Assembly (NCBI GenBank): GCA_019323525.1
Contig: JAHWHD010000102.1
Coordinates: 1-5,090, forward strand
From: Candidatus Woesearchaeota archaeon
GTDB taxonomy: Archaea; Nanobdellota; Nanobdellia; Woesearchaeales; JAHWHD01
DNA length: 5,090 nt
Direction: 5' to 3'
Numbering within the stretch: position 1 is the first letter of the stretch; the number at the start of each line of letters is the position of its first letter. Of the stretch, positions 1-5,090 are shown piece after piece. The notes under the pieces were generated by a model. It made no database searches. It was not told the DNA's origin and was given only the letters and a program-made list of their open reading frames with translations. The translations under genes and the position numbers were made by a program.

Positions 1-19
1 AACCCAATAAACTCAAACA

Positions 20-26
20 AGGTGAT
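20..26 (+). promoter_or_regulatory. Shine-Dalgarno site of thrS
   Basis: The sequence AGGTGAT lies just before the thrS ATG. It matches the archaeal/bacterial anti-Shine-Dalgarno consensus (GGAGGTGAT) over seven bases, with about 5 nt between GGTGA and the ATG. It supports the ATG at 31 as the start. It also implies a 5' leader on the mRNA, unlike the other genes here, whose TATA boxes sit too close to the start to leave one. No TATA box is visible in bases 1-20, so transcription probably begins outside the window. Confidence 0.8.
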
Positions 27-30
27 GTGA

Positions 31-1920
31 ATGAAAATAGAATTCCCAGACGGTTCAAAGAAAGAGTACAAAAAACCAGTATCAGGACTGGACATAGCTA
101 AAGAGATTAGCGAAGGACTTGCAAGAGCTGCTCTTGCAATCGAGGTAAATGGAGAATTAAAGGATCTTAATACTGTCATTGACAAGGATGCAAAGATAAG
201 GATTATCACATGGAAGGACAAGGAAGGTATTGAAATATTTCGACATAGTTCTGCGCACTTGCTAGCTGAAGCTGTGCTGAGAATCTTTCCTAAGGCAAAA
301 CCTACAATAGGTCCAGCTGTTGAGGAAGGATTTTACTATGACTTTGCAATGCCTGCATTAAAACCAGAAGACCTAGAAAAAATAGAGGCAGAGATTAAAA
401 AGATCATCAAAGAGAAAAAACCCTTTGAGAGAAAAGAGGTCTCTAAAAAAGATGCTCTTAAACTATTCAAAGACAACAAGTACAAGGTCGAGATGATTAA
501 CGACCTTGAAGAAGGTTCAATCTCAACCTACCAGATGGGCAGCTTTATTGACCTATGCAGAGGCCCGCATGTACCTGACACAGGCCATATCAAAGCTGTC
601 AAACTTCTCAAGGTATCAAGCGCATACTGGAGAGGAGACGCCAAGAACGACTCTTTGCAGAGAATCTACGGCATAAGTTTCCCTGACAAGAAAGACCTCA
701 AGGCTTATCTGGATTTGCTTGAAGAAGCAAAGAAAAGAGACCATAAGAAGATAGGCAAAGAGATGGAACTCTTCTCAATCCATGAGGAAGGACCAGGTTT
801 TCCGTTCTTCCATCACAAAGGACTCATTATCTGGAACAAGCTTCTTGATCTATGGAGAGACGAGCACAGGAAAGCAGGGTATGTTGAACAAAAAACCCCA
901 ATTATCCTCCATAGAAAGCTCTGGGAGACATCAGGCCACTGGGAGAATTACAGGGAAAACATGTACACATTAAAGATAGACAACCAAGACTTTGCTATAA
1001 AGCCAATGAACTGTCCAGGAGGTATGCTTTTGTATAGAGAAAAAGTGCATTCTTACAAAGAGCTTCCTTTAAGAGCCGGCGAGATTGGACTGGTGCATAG
1101 ACACGAGATGTCAGGAGTTCTTAACGGCCTGTTCAGGGTTAGAGCATTCCATCAAGACGATGCACACATCTTCATGACCAATGAACAGATCAAGGACGAG
1201 ATACTTGGCGTGATGAATCTTGTTGACAAATTTTACAAGATATTTGGCCTTGATTACCATGTAGAACTCTCAACACGTCCTGAGAAATCAGTCGGCACAG
1301 ACGAACAATGGGAGACAGCTACAAAAGGCTTGAAAGCTGCTCTTGACTCAACAAGTAAAGAGTACAAGATTAATGAAGGAGACGGCGCGTTCTACGGTCC
1401 AAAGATAGACTTCCATATCAAGGACAGTCTAGGCAGGACATGGCAATGCGCAACAATCCAACTGGACATGTCACTTCCAGAGAGGTTTGACCTGACATAC
1501 GACGGCCAGGATGGAAGAAAGCACAGACCTGTCATGATTCATAGGGTTATCTATGGTGCTCTAGAAAGATTCCTAGGAATCCTGATAGAACATTATGCAG
1601 GAAAGTTTCCACTCTGGCTAAGCCCGAACCAGGTAAAGGTCTTGACAGTAGCTTCAAGAAATGACGAGTACGCTCAAAAGGTAGTTGACAAGCTAAAAGA
1701 AGAAGGGTTCCTTACAGAGCCAGACTTCAGGTCAGAGTCTGTACCTAAAAAGGTACGTGATGCTCAGATACAGCAGTTCAACTATATCCTAGTTATAGGC
1801 GACAAGGAACAAGAGAACAAGTCTGTTAATGTTAGAACAAGAGACAACAAGGTACTTGGCGAGAAAAAGCTTGACGCTCTTATGAAGGACATGAAGAAAG
1901 AGATTGAGAGTAAGAAATAA
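31..1920 (+). CDS. thrS: Threonyl-tRNA synthetase, bacterial type
   Basis: This cytoplasmic class II aminoacyl-tRNA synthetase charges tRNA-Thr with threonine using ATP and edits mischarged Ser-tRNA-Thr. The 629 residues are complete and close to the 642 of E. coli ThrRS. Domains in order are TGS (about 1-61), the N2 editing domain (about 62-240), the catalytic core (about 241-530) and the anticodon-binding domain (about 531-629). Editing-site residues are H72 and H76 (HSSAH) and C176 and H180 (CRGPH). The three catalytic zinc ligands are visible as C328 (MNCPG), H379 (DDAHIF) and H504 (MIHRVIYG), matching E. coli C334, H385 and H511. Motif 2 runs from about RHEMSG at 357 to FHQDD at 373-377, and motif 3 is near HRPVMIH to GALERF at 498-514. 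The N2 domain is the bacterial/eukaryotic type, not the D-aminoacyl-tRNA deacylase-like domain of most archaeal ThrRS, so lateral acquisition in the lineage is inferred. The start is supported by a good Shine-Dalgarno. No key residue is missing. Confidence 0.97.
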   Translation: MKIEFPDGSKKEYKKPVSGLDIAKEISEGLARAALAIEVNGELKDLNTVIDKDAKIRIITWKDKEGIEIFRHSSAHLLAEAVLRIFPKAKPTIGPAVEEGFYYDFAMPALKPEDLEKIEAEIKKIIKEKKPFERKEVSKKDALKLFKDNKYKVEMINDLEEGSISTYQMGSFIDLCRGPHVPDTGHIKAVKLLKVSSAYWRGDAKNDSLQRIYGISFPDKKDLKAYLDLLEEAKKRDHKKIGKEMELFSIHEEGPGFPFFHHKGLIIWNKLLDLWRDEHRKAGYVEQKTPIILHRKLWETSGHWENYRENMYTLKIDNQDFAIKPMNCPGGMLLYREKVHSYKELPLRAGEIGLVHRHEMSGVLNGLFRVRAFHQDDAHIFMTNEQIKDEILGVMNLVDKFYKIFGLDYHVELSTRPEKSVGTDEQWETATKGLKAALDSTSKEYKINEGDGAFYGPKIDFHIKDSLGRTWQCATIQLDMSLPERFDLTYDGQDGRKHRPVMIHRVIYGALERFLGILIEHYAGKFPLWLSPNQVKVLTVASRNDEYAQKVVDKLKEEGFLTEPDFRSESVPKKVRDAQIQQFNYILVIGDKEQENKSVNVRTRDNKVLGEKKLDALMKDMKKEIESKK

Positions 1921-1921
1921 A

Positions 1922-1945
1922 TTATTTTTTATATTATTGTTTTAT
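1922..1945 (+). terminator. Possible T-run terminator after thrS
   Basis: Immediately after the thrS stop codon lies a T-rich stretch with a run of six T (1925-1930) and a run of four T (1940-1943). A further run of five T is at 1967-1971. Archaeal RNA polymerase commonly terminates at such T-tracts without a hairpin, and no stem-loop is evident here. The position between thrS and a separate promoter for srp54 fits termination, but this is inferred from composition only and the whole spacer is A+T-rich. Confidence 0.45.
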
Positions 1946-1988
1946 ATCTATTATGTAATTTAATTCTTTTTAAATTATAAGTAAGCTT

Positions 1989-1996
1989 TATAAATA
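1989..1996 (+). promoter_or_regulatory. TATA box of srp54
   Basis: The octamer TATAAATA begins 29 nt upstream of the srp54 ATG. Archaeal transcription usually starts about 25-30 nt downstream of the TATA box, which places the 5' end at or next to the A of the ATG and implies a leaderless mRNA. No Shine-Dalgarno is found between the box and the ATG, in agreement. The same octamer stands at the same 29-nt distance before the kinase-like gene at 4322. Confidence 0.8.
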
Positions 1997-2017
1997 ATCA
2001 AAAATAATGTTAACACT

Positions 2018-3367
2018 ATGGTACTAGACAAATTAGGAAGTTCACTGAAAAACACACTGCAGAAGATAGCTAAATCTGTATTTGTAGATGAGAAGCTTGT
2101 GAACGAGCTAGTCAAGGACATACAAAGAGCTTTGCTGCAGTCAGACGTGAACGTAAAACTTGTTTTTGACCTCACTAACTCTATCAAGAAACGTATCCTG
2201 AAAGAGGAAACACCTGCAGGCCTTACTAAAAAAGAGTATTTGATAAATGTTGTGTATGAAGAACTCACCAAATTCTTAGGAGAGAAAGCTTATGAGATAG
2301 ATGTTAGCAGGAAACCTTCAAAAATCATGCTCGTAGGCCTTTTTGGTAATGGTAAAACAACGACAGCAGCTAAACTAGGCAAGTATTTCCAGAAACGCGC
2401 TTTCAAGGTAGCTTTGATGTCAACTGATACTTGGAGACCTGCTGCTTATGAACAGCTTAGACAGCTAGGTAAACAGATAAACGCTGATGTATTTGGAAAC
2501 CCTGAAGAAAAAGACCCTGTCAAGATCTTTAAAGCGTTTGAACCAAAACTTTCAAAATACGACGTTGTGATCATTGACACTGCAGGACGTGACGCTTTAT
2601 CTGACGAACTTATTGAAGAGCTTAACAAAATCAATAAAGCAGTCCAGCCAAACGAAACCTTGCTGGTAATGGCGGCTGACGTAGGCCAGGCTGCTCAGAA
2701 ACAAGCAGAGAAATTCTCAGAGACCTGCAATGTGACTGGAGTAATGATAACAAAACTAGATGGAACTGCTAAAGGCGGAGGCGCGTTATCAGCATGCTCA
2801 GTTACAAAAGCTCCTGTCAAGTTCATAGGAGTTGGAGAGAAGATTGACGACTTAGAGCTTTTCAACCCGCAAAGGTTTGTAGGACGCTTGCTTGGTATGG
2901 GGGACCTTGCGACATTGCTTGAGAAAGCCAAAGAAGCAATCTCTGAGGAAGAAGCTCAAGACCTTGGCAAGAAGTTCTTGAAAGGAAAGTTCAACCTTCT
3001 AGACCTTTATGAACAGATGCAGGCAATGTCAAAGATGGGACCACTAGGCAAGATTGTAGAGATGATCCCTGGGTTTTCACAGTTAAAACTTCCTAAAGAC
3101 GCTATCAAGGTCCAGGAAGGAAAGCTAAAGAAATGGCGTTTTATCATGGACTCCTGCACCAAAGAAGAGCTTGAAGAGCCTGACGAGATAACAAGGACAA
3201 GAATCGACAGGATTGCAAACGGTTCAGGCTGTCCATCATCAGAAGTCCGCGACCTTCTAAAACAGTACAAGCAGGCTAAGAAGATGACAAAGATGCTAAA
3301 ACCTGGCAAGATGAAGAACATGGACCAGATGATGAAGAAGTTTAAGGGCAAGATTCCTGGGATGTAA
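2018..3367 (+). CDS. srp54: Signal recognition particle GTPase SRP54
   Basis: SRP54 binds signal sequences on ribosomes and SRP RNA and docks with the receptor FtsY to deliver nascent membrane and secreted proteins to the Sec translocon. The 449 residues are a normal length. An N-terminal helical bundle (about 1-95) precedes the G domain (about 96-295). Its motifs are G1 GLFGNGKTTT (107-116), DTWRPAA (137-143), DTAGR (187-191), GQAA (223-226) and TKLDG (245-249). The closing segment is FIGVGEKIDDLELF (269-282). The methionine-rich M domain (about 325-449) has the finger-loop region around 331-352 and the RNA-binding motif ending RIANGSG (398-404). Oddities are F109 where glutamine is usual in G1, W139 where Y or F is usual, T394 in place of the serine of the SR motif, and D397 within the RNA-binding helix. 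All GTP-contact motifs remain intact, so it should be functional. The ATG at 2018 is fixed by the TATA spacing and the conserved N-terminus. The gene is transcribed alone and converges on the CBS gene. Confidence 0.97.
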   Translation: MVLDKLGSSLKNTLQKIAKSVFVDEKLVNELVKDIQRALLQSDVNVKLVFDLTNSIKKRILKEETPAGLTKKEYLINVVYEELTKFLGEKAYEIDVSRKPSKIMLVGLFGNGKTTTAAKLGKYFQKRAFKVALMSTDTWRPAAYEQLRQLGKQINADVFGNPEEKDPVKIFKAFEPKLSKYDVVIIDTAGRDALSDELIEELNKINKAVQPNETLLVMAADVGQAAQKQAEKFSETCNVTGVMITKLDGTAKGGGALSACSVTKAPVKFIGVGEKIDDLELFNPQRFVGRLLGMGDLATLLEKAKEAISEEEAQDLGKKFLKGKFNLLDLYEQMQAMSKMGPLGKIVEMIPGFSQLKLPKDAIKVQEGKLKKWRFIMDSCTKEELEEPDEITRTRIDRIANGSGCPSSEVRDLLKQYKQAKKMTKMLKPGKMKNMDQMMKKFKGKIPGM

Positions 3368-3391
3368 TCTTAATCCTGAATCTAGACTATC

Positions 3392-4213
3392 CTAAATCAA
3401 CCTGCCAGGCCTTGACAAACTATAGAACTTCTTTAACAAGTCCCTTATAGTAAATATTCCAACCACATTACCAGTAGAATCAACAACAGGTACTGACATC
3501 ACATTATACTTCTGCATCATGTCAACTATTTCAGGTAGAGGAGTATCTCTTCTGGCTGTCCAGATGGCAGACTCCATACAGTTCCTTACCTCAAAAGCAT
3601 CCATGTCATCATTGCTAGGAGAGCTTCCTTTTGTCTTGATATCTGAATTATAGCCTTTATCCCTGGCATTATGTTGCAGTAGAAAGTTTTGCATAAGATT
3701 AGTCACGCTTGCAACACCCACTATCTTTCCAGAGGTGTCAACAACAGGCAATCTTTCTATGCGATCCTCGAACATCATCTCTATAGCCCTGCCGATCCTG
3801 TCCCTTTCTTTTATTGTTATTGCAGGGTTCATCACATCGTTTACTTTTAGACCTTTAAACAATGACCTCATCAAAGGCAACAGGTCTTCTTCAAACACTG
3901 CACCCTGCACACTATAACCCATGACTGGCAGTAACGGAGAATCACTTACAAACATCTTTCTTGCAACTTCAGATATATCTTCATTGCCTGACAATATAGC
4001 AGGCCTTGCAACCACTCTTTTTACCTTCCAGTCAGCTACATGCAGCTTGTTCCTTAACAACAACCTTGCATATGCAACACCAATATAGCCTTGCCTTCCG
4101 AACACAACAGCAGCTCTTTCATTGTGCACCATCATCTGTCCAATCAGTTTAGAAACAGGCTCATCTCCATCAATCTGGAGAAACTCTTTACGCATGATAT
4201 CTCTTGCTAACAT
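3392..4213 (-). CDS. Four-CBS-domain protein
   Basis: The protein has 273 residues made almost only of four CBS repeats, about 1-56, 62-117, 122-178 and 207-263, forming two presumed Bateman modules. Repeats 3 and 4 are clearest, with VNDVM...RLPVVDTSGKIVGVAS and VRNCM...SVPVVDSTGNVVGIFT, followed by DLL or NLM helices. Repeats 1 and 2 are more diverged but keep the opening DIM of repeat 1 and LLPVMG of repeat 2. A polar, serine- and charge-rich linker (about 180-206) separates repeats 3 and 4. No membrane segment, catalytic domain or DNA-binding motif is visible. CBS pairs in general bind adenosine ligands such as AMP, ATP or S-adenosylmethionine and regulate a partner, but the ligand and target here are unknown. 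The start at 4213 is chosen because a TATA box lies 28 nt and GAGGT 6 nt upstream. An earlier in-frame ATG at 4330 would put both signals inside the gene and overlap the divergent neighbour. The stop is 24 bp from the srp54 stop. Confidence 0.9.
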   Translation of the reverse strand: MLARDIMRKEFLQIDGDEPVSKLIGQMMVHNERAAVVFGRQGYIGVAYARLLLRNKLHVADWKVKRVVARPAILSGNEDISEVARKMFVSDSPLLPVMGYSVQGAVFEEDLLPLMRSLFKGLKVNDVMNPAITIKERDRIGRAIEMMFEDRIERLPVVDTSGKIVGVASVTNLMQNFLLQHNARDKGYNSDIKTKGSSPSNDDMDAFEVRNCMESAIWTARRDTPLPEIVDMMQKYNVMSVPVVDSTGNVVGIFTIRDLLKKFYSLSRPGRLI

Positions 4214-4217
4214 CCCA

Positions 4218-4225
4218 TTACCTCT
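4218..4225 (-). promoter_or_regulatory. Shine-Dalgarno-like site of the CBS gene
   Basis: Read on the minus strand, AGAGGTAA lies before the ATG at 4213, with six bases between GAGGT and the start. The segment GAGGTAAT differs by one base from the ideal GAGGTGAT. It supports this start and conflicts with the longer reading frame. If transcription begins at the ATG, as the nearer TATA box suggests, the site would not be transcribed. It is usable only if a promoter further upstream is active. Confidence 0.55.
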
Positions 4226-4233
4226 TTTTACAA

Positions 4234-4241
4234 TATTTATA
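4234..4241 (-). promoter_or_regulatory. Proximal TATA box of the CBS gene
   Basis: On the minus strand TATAAATA begins 28 nt upstream of the ATG at 4213, the same octamer as before srp54 and the kinase-like gene and within one base of the same spacing. This predicts initiation at or next to the ATG and therefore a leaderless mRNA. Confidence 0.65.
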
Positions 4242-4250
4242 GTATATGGG

Positions 4251-4258
4251 TATTTAAA
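4251..4258 (-). promoter_or_regulatory. Alternative distal TATA-like box of the CBS gene
   Basis: On the minus strand TTTAAATA begins 45 nt upstream of the CBS-gene ATG. Initiation about 29 nt downstream of it would give a leader of about 16 nt starting at A residues and containing the GAGGT site, so this box could drive a leadered transcript. It is a weaker match than the proximal octamer, and the region is A+T-rich enough for it to be fortuitous. Confidence 0.35.
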
Positions 4259-4283
4259 TTTTGCTATGTATATTTTGGAATTA

Positions 4284-4300
4284 GGAAAAGGATATAAATA
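4284..4300 (+). promoter_or_regulatory. BRE/TATA promoter of the kinase-like gene
   Basis: TATAAATA (4293-4300) begins 29 nt upstream of the ATG at 4322 and is preceded by the purine-rich segment GGAAAAGGA (4284-4292), which resembles a TFB recognition element. Expected initiation is at or next to the ATG, and no Shine-Dalgarno lies between, so the mRNA is probably leaderless. It is back-to-back with the CBS-gene promoter, the two octamers being 51 bp apart. Confidence 0.8.
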
Positions 4301-4321
4301 TATATTCCAGTCAAAAATAGC

Positions 4322-5074
4322 ATGATTCAAGAAATACTAAGAAAACATCTTAACAAGGAAGATACAAGGTTCTTAGATTCAATTATCGAATCAACAGGCA
4401 GGGGCCACGAGATAGTAATCCATGGAGTCATGTACGATGTAAAGACAGGCTCTCTGATCTATATCGAAAGAAAGGTCAGGCAGATTAAAAGTCTAGAATA
4501 CGGCATCACCGAACTTCCAAAAGACAAGGTTGTAGTTCTGAAACCTGCTTTTGACACTGGAAGATACCAAGGAGACGATTCACACATAGTTTCTGCGACA
4601 AACGCCATGATTCCAGCAATTCTAATAGACGACCCTAACGAAGCAGACCAGTACATTACTGAGAACACTGACGATGTTTTCTTAGACGAGTACCACCTAT
4701 TTCGGCCAGGCATACAAGAAAAAACCAGGCAATGGAGAAAGCAAGGTATAAGAGTCTGGAAAGCAGGGTTAACACACACTTACGACAGGAACCAATACTT
4801 TCCTCTTGGAAACCCAAAAATGCAAGAGGTATCAGACCTTCACATGGGCCATGTTATTGATGAAGCCAAGATCGCATTCAAAATGGAAAAAGCACGATGT
4901 CAGCATCCTGGATGCAACAATATTGCTACCTGCAACCAAAGATGGGTAAACGGTAAACCTGCCCCAAAAGGCCATCCATTGTTTATAATTGCAGGCCTTG
5001 TTGATAAAGAATTCATGGGCCAGAAAGTCCATTACGAAGTTATGTGCCACGAACATTACCAACCACCGGTATAA
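4322..5074 (+). CDS. Thymidine kinase-like protein, altered P-loop
   Basis: The 250 residues follow the order of landmarks of type II thymidine kinases (TK1/Tdk), which phosphorylate thymidine in pyrimidine salvage. After an N-terminal extension of about 30 residues comes a Walker A-like loop, GVMYDVKT (35-42), where the family has GxMFSGKT/S. Next are KPAFDTGRY (74-82), matching the family KPAxDxRY, then SHIVSATNA (87-95). DEYHLF (122-127) matches DExQFF, with E123 at the place of the catalytic base. GLTHTYDRNQYFP (149-161) matches the GLxxxFxxxxFP segment. The C-terminus has a zinc-site-like set, C193, C198, C242 and H245, close to the lasso tyrosine candidate Y238. D39 and V40 replace the Ser-Gly before the P-loop lysine, so ATP binding may be weakened or changed, while K41 and T42 remain. 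The length exceeds E. coli Tdk (about 205) because of the extension and small insertions. The family call rests on motif order. Activity and substrate are uncertain. Confidence 0.75.
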   Translation: MIQEILRKHLNKEDTRFLDSIIESTGRGHEIVIHGVMYDVKTGSLIYIERKVRQIKSLEYGITELPKDKVVVLKPAFDTGRYQGDDSHIVSATNAMIPAILIDDPNEADQYITENTDDVFLDEYHLFRPGIQEKTRQWRKQGIRVWKAGLTHTYDRNQYFPLGNPKMQEVSDLHMGHVIDEAKIAFKMEKARCQHPGCNNIATCNQRWVNGKPAPKGHPLFIIAGLVDKEFMGQKVHYEVMCHEHYQPPV

Positions 5075-5090
5075 AACAAAACCCATATAA

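Noticed and set aside
1..30. C-terminus of an upstream gene ending TGA at 28-30
   Set aside because: One frame is open from the window edge to this stop, giving nine residues, but that length has no coding signal. It would suit an operon with thrS, yet cannot be supported from 30 bases.
2007..2027. Short upstream ATG reading frame before srp54
   Set aside because: The ATG at 2007 gives six codons and a stop in another frame, but it lies upstream of the predicted transcription start at about 2018 and is unlikely to be transcribed.
3007..3351. Open frame of 114 codons antisense to srp54
   Set aside because: It lies wholly opposite the conserved M domain, has no promoter or ribosome-binding signal, and its hydrophobic, serine-rich composition is what antisense reading of lysine- and methionine-rich codons produces.
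4214..4330. N-terminal extension of 39 residues for the CBS protein, from an ATG at 4330
   Set aside because: It would contain the TATA boxes and Shine-Dalgarno of the gene, overlap the first codons of the divergent kinase-like gene, and adds no CBS-like sequence; DIM at residues 5-7 after the ATG at 4213 is the normal opening of a CBS repeat.
4459..5086. Two antisense open frames opposite the kinase-like gene
   Set aside because: They overlap the sense gene over its conserved motifs, lack TATA or Shine-Dalgarno signals and show no recognisable domain.
5084..5090. CATATAA at the window end as a TATA box for a next gene
   Set aside because: Only the first bases are present and the downstream start is outside the window, so it cannot be judged.

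Overview
The window looks archaeal. It carries an SRP54 gene. Three genes also have the same TATA octamer, TATAAATA, 28 or 29 nt upstream of their start codons, which is the spacing expected for archaeal TBP/TFB promoters driving leaderless or nearly leaderless mRNAs. Base composition is moderately A+T-rich in the genes and very A+T-rich between them. The threonyl-tRNA synthetase is of the bacterial architecture, which fits archaeal lineages that acquired it laterally. A DPANN-type archaeon is plausible, but this is inference and no lineage marker in the window settles it.

Layout. Bases 31-1920 (+) encode a complete bacterial-type threonyl-tRNA synthetase with a strong Shine-Dalgarno, so it is probably translated from a longer mRNA that begins outside the window. 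Bases 1921-2017 are an A+T-rich spacer holding T-runs (a possible terminator) and the srp54 promoter. Bases 2018-3367 (+) encode SRP54, the GTPase of the signal recognition particle. After a 24-bp convergent gap, bases 3392-4213 (-) encode a stand-alone protein of four CBS domains. A 108-bp divergent promoter region follows. Bases 4322-5074 (+) encode a 250-residue protein that keeps most landmarks of the type II (TK1/Tdk-like) thymidine kinase family but has an altered Walker A loop. The last 16 bases hold no recognisable gene.

The first two genes are housekeeping genes of translation and protein export. The last two are a divergent pair: a probable adenosine-ligand sensor of unknown target and a thymidine-kinase-like protein that may have changed or lost ATP binding. 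No mobile element, CRISPR array, tRNA or rRNA was seen, and there is no evidence of a multi-gene defence or biosynthetic system. The main items for follow-up are the altered kinase P-loop and the consistent leaderless promoter architecture.
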